Origin: Streptomyces cyanogenus
GTDB lineage: Bacteria; Actinomycetota; Actinomycetes; Streptomycetales; Streptomycetaceae
Assembly (NCBI RefSeq): GCF_017526105.1
Contig: NZ_CP071839.1
Coordinates: 2,656,501-2,720,500 of the forward strand
Length of the DNA stretch: 64,000 nucleotides
Direction of reading: 5' to 3'
The notes below the pieces were generated by a model, which was given only the letters and a program-made list of their open reading frames with translations, ran no database searches and was not told where the DNA came from. The position numbers were made by a program, and so were the translations under genes. This document shows positions 25,470 to 34,372 of this stretch, piece after piece (the first letter of the stretch is position 1; each line of letters starts with the position of its first letter).

Positions 25470-26858
25470 GTGGCGAACGACGCCAGCACCGTTTTCGACC
25501 TAGTGATCCTCGGCGGTGGTAGCGGTGGTTACGCCGCGGCCCTGCGCGGGGCGCAGCTGGGCCTGGACGTCGCCCTGATCGAGAAGGACAAGGTCGGCGG
25601 CACCTGCCTGCACCGGGGTTGCATCCCCACCAAGGCCCTGCTGCACGCGGGCGAGATCGCCGACCAGGCCCGCGAGAGCGAGCAGTTCGGTGTGAAGGCC
25701 ACCTTCGAGGGCATCGACGTCCCGGCCGTCCACAAGTACAAGGACGACGTGATCTCGGGCCTGTACAAGGGTCTGCAGGGGCTCATCGCGTCCCGGAAGG
25801 TGACGTACATCGAGGGTGAGGGCCGGCTGTCCTCCCCCACCTCCGTGGACGTGAACGGCCGGCGCATCCAGGGCCGCCACGTCCTGCTGGCGACCGGCTC
25901 CGTGCCGAAGTCGCTGCCGGGCCTGGAGATCGACGGCAACCGCATCATCTCCTCCGACCACGCCCTCGTCCTGGACCGCGTGCCGAAGTCCGCGATCATC
26001 CTGGGCGGCGGTGTCATCGGTGTCGAGTTCGCCTCGGCGTGGAAGTCCTTCGGCTCGGACGTCACGGTCATCGAGGGCCTCAAGCACCTCGTCCCGGTCG
26101 AGGACGAGAACAGCTCGAAGCTTCTCGAGCGCGCGTTCCGCAAGCGCGGCATCAAGTTCAACCTGGGCACCTTCTTCCAGAAGGCCGAGTACACCCAGGA
26201 CGGCGTGAAGGTCACCCTGGCCGACGGCAAGGAGTTCGAGGCCGAGGTCCTGCTGGTGGCGGTCGGCCGCGGCCCGGTCTCGCAGGGCCTGGGCTACGAG
26301 GAGGCCGGGGTCGCGATGGACCGCGGCTACGTCCTCGTCGACGAGTACATGCGCACGAACGTCCCGACCATCTCCGCCGTCGGTGACCTCGTCCCGACGC
26401 TCCAGCTCGCGCACGTCGGCTTCGCCGAGGGCATCCTGGTGGCGGAGCGTCTGGCCGGTCTGAAGGTCGTTCCGATCGACTACGACGGTGTCCCGCGGGT
26501 GACGTACTGCCACCCGGAGGTCGCCTCCGTCGGTATCACCGAGGCCAAGGCCAAGGAGATCTACGGCGCGGACAAGGTCGTCGCTCTGAAGTACAACCTG
26601 GCGGGCAACGGAAAGAGCAAGATCCTCAAGACCGCGGGCGAGATCAAGCTCGTCCAGGTCAAGGACGGTGCCGTCGTCGGCGTCCACATGGTCGGCGACC
26701 GCATGGGTGAGCAGGTCGGCGAGGCCCAGCTGATCTACAACTGGGAGGCGCTGCCTGCCGAGGTCGCCCAGCTCATCCACGCCCACCCGACGCAGAACGA
26801 GGCGCTCGGCGAGGCCCACCTGGCCCTGGCCGGCAAGCCGCTGCACTCCCACGACTGA
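25470..26858 (+). CDS. lpdA: Dihydrolipoyl dehydrogenase (E3)
   Basis: The 462-residue flavoprotein re-oxidises the dihydrolipoyl groups of 2-oxoacid dehydrogenase complexes with NAD+. It has the [13 protein letters not shown] motif at the N-terminus, the redox pair Cys46/Cys51 in [13 protein letters not shown], a second Rossmann motif [11 protein letters not shown] near 180, and the C-terminal HAHPTQNE containing the His-Glu dyad. The start is the GTG at 25470, behind GGAGG. It is directly followed, 61 nt on, by the lipoyl E2, and forms an operon with it. Confidence 0.95.
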   Translation: MANDASTVFDLVILGGGSGGYAAALRGAQLGLDVALIEKDKVGGTCLHRGCIPTKALLHAGEIADQARESEQFGVKATFEGIDVPAVHKYKDDVISGLYKGLQGLIASRKVTYIEGEGRLSSPTSVDVNGRRIQGRHVLLATGSVPKSLPGLEIDGNRIISSDHALVLDRVPKSAIILGGGVIGVEFASAWKSFGSDVTVIEGLKHLVPVEDENSSKLLERAFRKRGIKFNLGTFFQKAEYTQDGVKVTLADGKEFEAEVLLVAVGRGPVSQGLGYEEAGVAMDRGYVLVDEYMRTNVPTISAVGDLVPTLQLAHVGFAEGILVAERLAGLKVVPIDYDGVPRVTYCHPEVASVGITEAKAKEIYGADKVVALKYNLAGNGKSKILKTAGEIKLVQVKDGAVVGVHMVGDRMGEQVGEAQLIYNWEALPAEVAQLIHAHPTQNEALGEAHLALAGKPLHSHD

Positions 26859-26919
26859 GCCTTCGGTCAACGGGCGCGACGACACAGACTTCCGCAATTC
26901 GTTAGGAGCAACCGAAACC

Positions 26920-28707
26920 ATGGCGGTTTCCGTAACCCTTCCGGCGCTCGGTGAGAGCGTCACCGAGGGCACTGTCACCCGCTGGCTGAAGGCCGAGGGC
27001 GAACGCGTCGAGGCCGACGAGCCGCTGCTCGAGGTCTCGACCGACAAGGTCGACACCGAGATCCCGGCCCCCGCCTCCGGCGTGCTTTCCTCCATCAAGG
27101 TCGCCGAGGACGAGACCGTCGAGGTCGGCGCCGAGCTGGCCCTGATCGACGACGGCTCGGGCGCGCCCGCCGCCGCGCCGGCCCCCGCCGCCGCCGAGGC
27201 CCCCGCCCCGGCTCCGGCCGCCGAGCCCGCCCCGGCCCCGGCCGCCGAGGCTCCGGCCGCCCCCGCTCCGGCCCCCGCCGCCGAGGCCGCTCCGGCCGCC
27301 CCGGCCGGTGGCGCCGAGGGCACGGACGTGGTCCTGCCCGCGCTCGGTGAGTCCGTCACCGAGGGCACCGTCACCCGCTGGCTGAAGTCGGTCGGCGACT
27401 CCGTCGAGGCCGACGAGCCGCTGCTCGAGGTCTCCACGGACAAGGTCGACACCGAGATCCCGGCGCCCACCTCCGGTGTGCTGCTGGAGATCACGGTCGG
27501 CGAGGACGAGACCGCCGAGGTCGGCGCCAAGCTCGCCGTCATCGGCGCCCCGGGTGCCGCTCCGGCTCCGGCCGCCCCGGCCGCGGCCCCGGCTCCCGCT
27601 CCGGCCCCGGCCCCGGCTCCCGCTCCGGCTCCGGCTCCGGCCCCGGCCCCGGCTCCGGCGCCCACCGCCGCTGCCCCGGCCCCGGCGCCCGCTCCGGCGC
27701 CCGCGCCGGCTCCGGCTCCGGCTCCGGTCACCCCGGCCACCGCGCCCACCTCCCCGACCGCCACCCAGGCGACGGACGAGGGCGCGTACGTGACCCCGCT
27801 GGTGCGCAAGCTCGCCGCCGAGAACGGTGTCGACCTGTCCGCCGTCAAGGGCACCGGCGTCGGCGGCCGTATCCGCAAGCAGGACGTCATCGCCGCCGCC
27901 GAGGCCGCGAAGGCGGCCGCCGCCGCTCCGGCTCCGGCCGCCGCCCCGGCCGCCGCCAGGAAGGCCCCGGCGCTGGAGGTCTCCCCGCTGCGCGGCCAGA
28001 CCGTCAAGATGCCGCGCATCCGCAAGGTCATCGGCGACAACATGGTCAAGGCGCTGCACGAGCAGGCGCAGCTGTCGTCGGTCGTGGAGGTCGACGTCAC
28101 CCGCCTGATGAAGCTGCGCGCCAAGGCGAAGGACTCCTTCGCGGCCCGCGAGGGCGTCAAGCTCTCCCCGATGCCGTTCTTCGTCAAGGCCGCCGCGCAG
28201 GCGCTGAAGGCCCACCCGGTCATCAACGCCAAGATCAACGAGGCCGAGGGGACCATCACCTACTTCGACACCGAGAACATCGGTATCGCGGTGGACTCCG
28301 AGAAGGGCCTGATGACCCCGGTCATCAAGAACGCCGGCGACCTCAACATCGCGGGCATCGCCAAGGCCACGGCCGAGCTGGCGGGCAAGGTCCGGGCCAA
28401 CAAGATCACGCCCGACGAGCTGTCCGGCGCGACCTTCACCATCTCCAACACCGGTTCGCGCGGCGCGCTCTTCGACACGATCATCGTGCCGCCGGGCCAG
28501 GTCGCGATCCTCGGCATCGGTGCCACGGTCAAGCGTCCGGCCGTCATCGAGACCGAGGAGGGCACGGTCATCGGCGTCCGCGACATGACCTACCTGACCC
28601 TCTCCTACGACCACCGCCTGGTCGACGGCGCCGACGCGGCCCGTTACCTGACGGCGGTCAAGGCGATCCTGGAGGCGGGCGAGTTCGAGGTCGAGCTGGG
28701 CCTGTAG
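26920..28707 (+). CDS. sucB: Dihydrolipoamide acyltransferase (E2), two lipoyl domains
   Basis: The 595-residue E2 core carries lipoyl domains at about 1-78 and 137-212, each with a lipoylation Lys in [10 protein letters not shown] (Lys43 and about Lys175), long Ala/Pro linkers, a peripheral-subunit-binding domain (about 288-325; [17 protein letters not shown]) and a catalytic domain (about 350-595) ending in the [14 protein letters not shown] active-site motif. It is often labelled succinyltransferase. Its location between lpd and aceE argues for service in pyruvate dehydrogenase, as for mycobacterial DlaT; both roles are possible. lipB and lipA in this window would attach its lipoate. The linker DNA at 27560-27740 is a near-repeat of GCTCCGGCCCCG. 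Confidence 0.92.
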   Translation: MAVSVTLPALGESVTEGTVTRWLKAEGERVEADEPLLEVSTDKVDTEIPAPASGVLSSIKVAEDETVEVGAELALIDDGSGAPAAAPAPAAAEAPAPAPAAEPAPAPAAEAPAAPAPAPAAEAAPAAPAGGAEGTDVVLPALGESVTEGTVTRWLKSVGDSVEADEPLLEVSTDKVDTEIPAPTSGVLLEITVGEDETAEVGAKLAVIGAPGAAPAPAAPAAAPAPAPAPAPAPAPAPAPAPAPAPAPTAAAPAPAPAPAPAPAPAPAPVTPATAPTSPTATQATDEGAYVTPLVRKLAAENGVDLSAVKGTGVGGRIRKQDVIAAAEAAKAAAAAPAPAAAPAAARKAPALEVSPLRGQTVKMPRIRKVIGDNMVKALHEQAQLSSVVEVDVTRLMKLRAKAKDSFAAREGVKLSPMPFFVKAAAQALKAHPVINAKINEAEGTITYFDTENIGIAVDSEKGLMTPVIKNAGDLNIAGIAKATAELAGKVRANKITPDELSGATFTISNTGSRGALFDTIIVPPGQVAILGIGATVKRPAVIETEEGTVIGVRDMTYLTLSYDHRLVDGADAARYLTAVKAILEAGEFEVELGL

Positions 28708-28731
28708 CCCTTCGGTCCCGTCCTGTACGAG

Positions 28732-28762
28732 CACCCCGTCCGGAGCCTCTCCGGGCGGGGTG
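28732..28762. terminator. Terminator after the E2 gene
   Basis: A 14-bp stem (CACCCCGTCCGGAG with CTCCGGGCGGGGTG, one G-T pair) and a 3-nt loop are followed by TTCGTGTTTGT. Confidence 0.75.
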
Positions 28763-28888
28763 TTCGTGTTTGTCTGCACGGGGCGCGTGTAAGCCTTGTC
28801 TCACCTGCGCAAAAGCACCCCCACGCGCCCTACCCGCGGAGCGGACCGGCCTTATTGTCTAAACGTCAGCCCTCCCTAAGGAGCCCTC

Positions 28889-29512
28889 ATGACCGCGCCC
28901 GTCGTCCACTCGCTGCGCGAGCAGATCCGCGAGCACATCGTGGAGGGGATCGTCAGCGGGCGCTGGCAGCCGGGTGAGCGCATCGTGGAGCGCCGGATCG
29001 CCACCGAGCTGGAGGTCAGCCAGACCCCGGTCCGTGAGGCCCTGCGCGAGCTGGAGTCCCTGCGCCTGATCGAGTCGGCCCCCAACAAGGGCGTACGCGT
29101 GCGCAACCTGACCGCGGCCGACCTGGAGGAGAGCTACCCGGTCCGGGCCGGTCTGGAGGCCATCGCGGCCGAGCTGGCGGCGGAGCGCCTCGCGGGGGAC
29201 TGCTCGGCGCTGGAGCCGCACGTCCTGGCCCTGTACGAGGCCGACCGGAACGCGGACGGCACGGCCCAGGTGCGCCACACGGTCGGCTTCCACCGCGAAC
29301 TGGTCCGCGCGGCGCACAACTCGGTGCTGCTGCACACCTGGGAGGGCCTGGGCATCGAGGTGTTCACGGCGCTGTCGATCCGCTGGCTGGGCACGGTGCA
29401 GCAGTCGTACGCGGAGGAGCACGAGGAGCTGGTGCAGGCGTTCAAGCGGCGGGATCCGCGCATCGCGGAGCTGGTGAAGTCGCACGTCCTCGGCTGCGCG
29501 CCGCGCGCCTGA
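28889..29512 (+). CDS. GntR-family (FCD) transcriptional regulator
   Basis: The 207-residue protein has a winged helix-turn-helix (about 10-75; RIATELEVSQTPVREALRELESLRLIE) and an all-helical FCD effector domain (about 80-205) with His/Asp/Glu residues suited to bind a metal and a carboxylate. AAGGAG precedes the ATG. Its position between the E2 and aceE genes suggests that it controls the pyruvate dehydrogenase genes, like PdhR, though PdhR itself is only a family parallel. A candidate target is the 17-bp palindrome in the aceE promoter. Confidence 0.9.
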   Translation: MTAPVVHSLREQIREHIVEGIVSGRWQPGERIVERRIATELEVSQTPVREALRELESLRLIESAPNKGVRVRNLTAADLEESYPVRAGLEAIAAELAAERLAGDCSALEPHVLALYEADRNADGTAQVRHTVGFHRELVRAAHNSVLLHTWEGLGIEVFTALSIRWLGTVQQSYAEEHEELVQAFKRRDPRIAELVKSHVLGCAPRA

Positions 29513-29560
29513 CGCGCCTGGTACAGCCGAGCAGACCCTCGCTCAAACGCCGCCCCACCT

Positions 29561-29614
29561 GCGAAAACAAGGCGTTTTCGCGTCACCCGGTGCCATCGCT
29601 GAAGGCACCGGGTG
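29561..29614. terminator. Two hairpins downstream of the GntR gene
   Basis: GCGAAAAC-5 nt-GTTTTCGC (29561-29581) is followed directly by CACCCGGTGCC-9 nt-GGCACCGGGTG (29584-29614) and a CTACTTTCT tract. The second looks like the GntR-gene terminator. The first, AT-rich, could be an operator or an antiterminator partner. Confidence 0.6.
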
Positions 29615-29654
29615 CCTACTTTCTCGGAATCAAGACTTTTTGGCCCTCAACCCT

Positions 29655-29684
29655 TTGATCGATCATCGATCAGGGAGTTACAGT
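29655..29684 (+). promoter_or_regulatory. aceE promoter with embedded 17-bp palindrome
   Basis: TTGATC (29655-29660) and TACAGT (29679-29684) are 18 nt apart, a good vegetative promoter. The palindrome TGATCGATCATCGATCA (29656-29672, perfect 8-bp arms around one C) covers the -35 and much of the spacer, so a bound protein would block RNA polymerase. The upstream GntR regulator is the leading candidate. A ~100-nt leader follows. Confidence 0.7.
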
Positions 29685-29792
29685 CGCCGACGGACTTCCA
29701 CCGAGGTCCGCTGCCCTGTCCTGCCAAAGACCAAGGGCACCCCCGAACCCTTACCGATGAGGGAACCCCCTTCGACTGAGGAAGGCGGCGAC

Positions 29793-32495
29793 ATGACCGA
29801 CCCCAACGCCATCCAGCCGAGCGCGCTCGACCAGCTACCGGACCGCGACCCGGAGGAGACCGCCGAGTGGCAGGCCTCCCTGGACGCCGTCGCCAGGGAG
29901 GCCGGGCCGCACCGCGCCGCGTACCTGATGCGCCGCACGCTGGAGCGCGCCGAGGCGGGCGGCATCGCGCTGCCGAAGCTCCTCGAGACCGACTACGTCA
30001 ACACCATCCCGACCGCCGCCGAGCCGGCCGTGCCCGGCGACCCGGAGATGGAAGCCCGGATCACCGCCTGGAACCGCTGGAACGCGGCCGCGATGGTGAC
30101 CCGCGGCTCGAAGTACGGCGTCGGCGGCCACATCGCCACCTTCGCCTCGGCGGCCTGGCTGTACGAGACCGGCTTCAACCACTTCTTCAAGGGCAAGGAG
30201 GGCGACGGCTCCGGCGACCAGCTGTACATCCAGGGCCACGCCTCCCCCGGCATCTACGCCCGCGCCTTCCTGGACGGCCGCCTGAACGAGGCGCACCTGG
30301 ACAACTTCCGCCAGGAGGCCGGCGGCAACGGCCTGCCCTCCTACCCGCACCCGCGCCGCCTGCCCTGGCTGTGGGAGTTCCCGACGGTGTCGATGGGTCT
30401 CGGCCCGCTCTCCGCGATCTACCAGGCGCGCTTCAACCGCTACCTCACCAACCGCGGCATCAAGGACGTCTCCGCCTCCCACGTCTGGGCCTTCCTGGGC
30501 GACGGCGAGATGGACGAGCCGGAGTCGACCGCTGCTCTCGCGCTCGCCGCGCGTGAGGAGCTGGACAACCTCACCTTCGTCATCAACTGCAACCTGCAGC
30601 GCCTCGACGGCCCGGTCCGCGCCAACTTCAAGATCGTGCAGGAGCTGGAGGCCCAGTTCCGCGGCGCCGGCTGGAACGTCGTCAAGACGCTGTGGGGCAC
30701 CGCCTGGGACGAGCTGTTCCAGCTCGACACCACCGGCGCGCTGGTACGCCGCCTGCGCGAGGTGCCGGACGCGCAGATCCAGACGTACCAGACCCGCGAC
30801 GCCGCCTACATCCGCCAGGACTTCTTCGGCAAGGACCCGGCGCTGGTGGAGATGGCGAAGCTGCTGAGCGACGACAAGATCCTGGAGTGCTTCCACCTCT
30901 CCCGCGGTGGTCACGAGGCCCGCAAGGTCTACGCGGCGTACAAGGCGGCCGTCGAGCACAAGGGCGCGCCGACCGTGATCCTGGCCCAGACGGTCAAGGG
31001 CCACACCCTCGGCGAGGGCTTCGCGTCGAAGAACGCCAACCACCAGATGAAGAAGCTGACGGTGGACGAGTTCAAGGCGATGCGCGACCTGCTGGAGCTG
31101 CCGATCAAGGACAGCGACTTCGTCGACGGCGTGGTGCCCTACGGCCACCCGGGCGCCGACTCGCCCGAGGTCCGCTACCTCCAGGAACGCCGCGCGGCCC
31201 TCGGCGGCCCGGCCCCGGCCCGCCGTACGCACGCGCTGCCCGCGCTGCCCGCGCCCGCGGAGAAGGCCTTCGCCTCCTTCGACAAGGGCTCCGGCTCGCA
31301 GAACGTGGCCACCACCATGGCCTTCGTCCGCCTCGTCAAGGACCTGGTCCGCGACAAGGAGACGGGCAGGCGCTGGGTGCCGATCGTCCCGGACGAGGCG
31401 CGCACCTTCGGCATGGAGTCGCTGTTCCCGTCCCTCGGGATCTACTCTCCCAAGGGCCAGACGTACGAGCCGGTCGACCGCGACCAGCTGATGTACTACA
31501 AGGAGGCCAAGAACGGCCAGATCCTCAACGAGGGGATCACCGAGGCCGGTTCGATGGCCGACTTCATCGCCGCTTCGACGTCGTACGCGACGCACGGCGA
31601 GGCGATGATCCCGTTCTACATCTTCTACTCGATGTTCGGCTGGCAGCGCACGGCCGACCAGATGTGGCAGCTCGGCGACCAGCTCGGCCGCGGCTTCCTC
31701 GTCGGCGCGACGGCCGGCCGTACCACCCTCACCGGTGAGGGCCTGCAGCACGCCGACGGCCACTCCCCGGTGATCGCCGCGACCAACCCGGCCGCGCTGA
31801 CGTACGACCCGGCGTTCGCCTACGAGATCGCGGTGATCGTCCGCGAGGGCCTGCGCCGGATGTACGGCGAGGCGAAGCCGGGCGAGGACCAGAACGTCTT
31901 CTACTACCTGACGGTCTACAACGAGCCGCTGCCGCAGCCCGCGAAGCCGCAGGGCCTCGGCATCGACGAGGGCATCGTCAAGGGCCTGTACCGCTTCAAC
32001 ACGGCGGAGTCCGCGGGCGTGTCCGCCCCGGCCAACGCCCCGCGCATCCAGCTGCTCGGCTCCGGCACGGCGATCCACTGGGCGCTTCAGGCCCAGAAGC
32101 TGCTCGCCGAGGAGTGGGGCGTGGCCGCCGACGTGTGGTCCGCGACCTCCTGGTCGGAGCTGCGCCGGGACGCGATGGAGGCCGACGCGGCGCTGCTGCG
32201 CGGCGAGGAGCGGGTCCCGTACGTCCGCCAGGCGCTGCAGGGCGCCGAGGGCCCGGTGCTGGCCGTGTCCGACTACATGCGCCAGGTTCCGGACCAGATC
32301 GCGCAGTGGGTGGAGCAGGACTGGTCCTCGCTGGGCGCCGACGGCTTCGGTCTGTCGGACACCCGTGAGGCCGCCCGCCGCCACTTCGGCGTCGACGCCC
32401 CGTCGATCGTCGTCGCGGCCCTGGCCCAGCTCGCCCGGCGCGGCGAGGTGAAGGCCACGGCGGTCAAGGAGGCCCGGGAGAAGTACGGGCTGTAG
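29793..32495 (+). CDS. aceE: Pyruvate dehydrogenase E1, homodimeric type
   Basis: AceE decarboxylates pyruvate with thiamine diphosphate and reductively acetylates the E2 lipoyl group. The 900-residue product has the length and blocks of the single-chain E1: YGVGGHIATFASAAWLYE, SPGIYARAFLDGRL, the ThDP motif WAFLGDGEMDEPES followed by NCNLQRLDGPVR, and the C-terminal TAGRTTLTGEGLQHADGHS. I chose the ATG at 29793, behind GAGGAAGG; the frame stays open 51 codons further up, through the promoter. Control is probably by the palindrome in the promoter. A strong terminator follows. Confidence 0.95.
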   Translation: MTDPNAIQPSALDQLPDRDPEETAEWQASLDAVAREAGPHRAAYLMRRTLERAEAGGIALPKLLETDYVNTIPTAAEPAVPGDPEMEARITAWNRWNAAAMVTRGSKYGVGGHIATFASAAWLYETGFNHFFKGKEGDGSGDQLYIQGHASPGIYARAFLDGRLNEAHLDNFRQEAGGNGLPSYPHPRRLPWLWEFPTVSMGLGPLSAIYQARFNRYLTNRGIKDVSASHVWAFLGDGEMDEPESTAALALAAREELDNLTFVINCNLQRLDGPVRANFKIVQELEAQFRGAGWNVVKTLWGTAWDELFQLDTTGALVRRLREVPDAQIQTYQTRDAAYIRQDFFGKDPALVEMAKLLSDDKILECFHLSRGGHEARKVYAAYKAAVEHKGAPTVILAQTVKGHTLGEGFASKNANHQMKKLTVDEFKAMRDLLELPIKDSDFVDGVVPYGHPGADSPEVRYLQERRAALGGPAPARRTHALPALPAPAEKAFASFDKGSGSQNVATTMAFVRLVKDLVRDKETGRRWVPIVPDEARTFGMESLFPSLGIYSPKGQTYEPVDRDQLMYYKEAKNGQILNEGITEAGSMADFIAASTSYATHGEAMIPFYIFYSMFGWQRTADQMWQLGDQLGRGFLVGATAGRTTLTGEGLQHADGHSPVIAATNPAALTYDPAFAYEIAVIVREGLRRMYGEAKPGEDQNVFYYLTVYNEPLPQPAKPQGLGIDEGIVKGLYRFNTAESAGVSAPANAPRIQLLGSGTAIHWALQAQKLLAEEWGVAADVWSATSWSELRRDAMEADAALLRGEERVPYVRQALQGAEGPVLAVSDYMRQVPDQIAQWVEQDWSSLGADGFGLSDTREAARRHFGVDAPSIVVAALAQLARRGEVKATAVKEAREKYGL

Positions 32496-32510
32496 TCACC
32501 GCGGTCCTGG

Positions 32511-32538
32511 AAGGGGTACGGCTGCTGCCGTACCCCTT
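32511..32538. terminator. Rho-independent terminator after aceE
   Basis: AAGGGGTACGGC pairs perfectly with GCCGTACCCCTT around a TGCT loop, 15 nt after the stop. Confidence 0.88.
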
Positions 32539-32580
32539 CTGTGCCGTTTCCCTGTCGGTGGCCCCCGGCATCATGAACGC

Positions 32581-33567
32581 ATGCGTGCCGCACGTCTGAT
32601 CAAGATGGTCCTCCTGCTCCAGTCCCGGACCACCATGACCGCCGCCGAACTCGCGCGCGAGCTGGAGGTGTCGGAGCGGACCGTGACGCGGGACGCCCAG
32701 GCGCTGTCGGAGGCGGGGGTGCCGGTGTACGCCGACCGGGGGCGGGCCGGGGGGTACCGGCTGGTCGGCGGGTACCGGACGCGGCTGACCGGGCTGGCCC
32801 GGAGCGAGGCCGAGGCGCTGTTCCTGAGCGGGGTGCCGGGCGCGCTGCGGGAGATGGGTCTGCAGGACGCGGCCTCGGCGGCCCGGCTGAAGGTGTCGGC
32901 GGCGCTGCTGCCCTCCCTGCGGGACGCCCCGGACACCGCCGCACAGCGCTTCCACCTGGACGCCCCGGCCTGGTTCCGGGAGCCGGAGCCGCCCGCGTTG
33001 CTGCCCGCGGTCGCGGAGGCGGTGTGGGACGACCGCCGTCTCAGGGCGCGTTACCGGCGCGGGGACGGCGAGGTCGAGCGGACGCTGGAGCCGTACGGGC
33101 TCGTGCTGAAGGCGGGTGTCTGGTACCTGTGCGCGCGGGTCGCCGGCAGCGGCTCCTTCCGGACGTACCGGATCGACCGGTTCGAGGCCGTCGACGCCCT
33201 CGCCGAGCGTTTCCTGCGGGCGGCGGACTTCGACCTGCCCGCCCACTGGGCGGAGCAGGCCGAGCGGTTCGCCCGGTCGATCCTGCGCGCGGAGGTGGTC
33301 GTACGGCTCTCCCCGGACGGCGTGCGCCGGCTGCCGTACGCCGTCGATCCGCTCGCCGCGCGGGAGGCGCTGGGCGGGGCGGGCGCCCCGGACGCGGAGG
33401 GCTGGGTGACGGTGACGCTGCCCGTGGAGTCGGAGGAGGTCGCGCACGGCCAGCTGACGGCGCTCGGGCCGGAGGCGGAGGTGCTGGCCCCGGCGAGCCT
33501 GCGGGAGCGGTGCGCGGCGGACGCGGCCCGGCTCGCGGCGCGGTACGCCCGCCGGGACGCCGGTTGA
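32581..33567 (+). CDS. YafY/PafC-type HTH-WYL transcriptional regulator
   Basis: The 328-residue protein has an N-terminal HTH_11 domain (about 1-60; TAAELARELEVSERTVTRDAQALSEAGVPVY, with the wing GRAGGYRLV) and a WYL domain (about 135-215; TLEPYGLVLKAGVWYLCAR, then RTYRIDRFEAVDAL), plus a WCX C-terminal extension. WYL regulators sense nucleic-acid or nucleotide ligands. No target is obvious; the gene stands alone after the aceE terminator. CATCAT 6 nt before the ATG could be a leaderless -10. Confidence 0.88.
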   Translation: MRAARLIKMVLLLQSRTTMTAAELARELEVSERTVTRDAQALSEAGVPVYADRGRAGGYRLVGGYRTRLTGLARSEAEALFLSGVPGALREMGLQDAASAARLKVSAALLPSLRDAPDTAAQRFHLDAPAWFREPEPPALLPAVAEAVWDDRRLRARYRRGDGEVERTLEPYGLVLKAGVWYLCARVAGSGSFRTYRIDRFEAVDALAERFLRAADFDLPAHWAEQAERFARSILRAEVVVRLSPDGVRRLPYAVDPLAAREALGGAGAPDAEGWVTVTLPVESEEVAHGQLTALGPEAEVLAPASLRERCAADAARLAARYARRDAG

Positions 33568-33634
33568 CGTTCCGCCGTACCGCGCGGTACTCCGCGTGCG
33601 GCCCACCGGCCGAGGCCCGATGCTGGTGACCGTG

Positions 33635-34153
33635 ATGGACGAGACGGAGTTCTGGGAGCTGATCGACTCCACCCGCGAGGCCGCCGAGGGCGACCCCGAG
33701 GAGCAGGCCGACCTGCTCGTGGAGCGGCTGCTCCAGCTGGATCCGGAGCTGGTCCTGGACTTCGCCCGTCACTTCGAGGCGCGCTACAACCGGGCCTACC
33801 GCTGGGATCTGTGGGGCGCCGCCTGGCTGCTGCTGGACGGGTGCAGCGACGACGCGTTCGACTTCTTCCGGTGCTGGCTGATCGGCCAGGGCCGGGAGGT
33901 GTTCGAGGGCGCGCTGCACGATCCGGACGCGCTGGCCGGACTGCTGGGCGAGTTCGACGAGGAGATCGACGGCGACGGGGAGGAGCTGGGGTACGCGGCG
34001 GACGAGGCGTACGAGCAGCTGACCGGCACCGTCGCGCCCGACCTGGGCATCGCCCCGGCGCCCGCGGAGCCGCAGGGCACGCCCCTGGACCTGGAGAGCG
34101 ACCGGGTGCTGGCCGAGCGGTATCCCCGCCTGTGGGAGCGGTTCAGGGGGTGA
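33635..34153 (+). CDS. DUF4240 domain protein
   Basis: The acidic 172-residue product starts MDETEFWELIDSTREAAEGDPEEQADLLVERL, the hallmark of DUF4240, and continues with aromatic-rich blocks (RYNRAYRWDLWGAAWLLLDGCSDDAFDFFRCWLIGQGREVFE). It is cytoplasmic and all-helical in appearance. Function is unknown; the fold has been compared with WGR/immunity-like proteins, but nothing here proves that. An ATG at 33620 in the same frame is an alternative start with a weak GAGG upstream. I prefer 33635, which starts at the conserved domain. Confidence 0.75.
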   Translation: MDETEFWELIDSTREAAEGDPEEQADLLVERLLQLDPELVLDFARHFEARYNRAYRWDLWGAAWLLLDGCSDDAFDFFRCWLIGQGREVFEGALHDPDALAGLLGEFDEEIDGDGEELGYAADEAYEQLTGTVAPDLGIAPAPAEPQGTPLDLESDRVLAERYPRLWERFRG

Positions 34154-34226
34154 CGCCGGCTCCTGCGTGGCGCCTGTGGCGTCCCCGGGGAGGTGTGCGC
34201 TGCCCGTGATGTGCGCTGTGCCACCT

Positions 34227-34290
34227 GGTGGAACCATCGTCCAGGTCCGGGTCGTTCCTGGGGGTACACACGTACGTGACCGGTTCCACC
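34227..34290. promoter_or_regulatory. Inverted repeat and palindrome upstream of the MarP-like gene
   Basis: GGTGGAACC (34227-34235) is reversed by GGTTCCACC (34282-34290). Between them lies the perfect palindrome CACGTACGTG (34269-34278). The intergenic stretch 34154-34372 holds no gene. Confidence 0.35.
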
Positions 34291-34372
34291 GTCCGGTGGC
34301 CGTCTCCCGTGCGCGTGCTGATCAGCGGACCGGCCCGGTCCGTACTGAGGGGTCCGAGAGAAAGGCGGCTCC

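Noticed and set aside
26902..28779. 625-codon minus-strand frame opposite the E2 gene
   Set aside because: Gly/Arg/Ser low complexity mirrors the Ala/Pro linkers; the plus strand is an unmistakable E2.
29561..29581. GCGAAAAC/GTTTTCGC as the GntR operator
   Set aside because: It lies next to the terminator hairpin, ~75 nt upstream of the aceE -35. The palindrome at 29656-29672 is better placed, though a second operator is not excluded.
29835..32384. 849-codon minus-strand frame opposite aceE
   Set aside because: It is an antisense shadow of aceE, without a ribosome site or recognisable domain.
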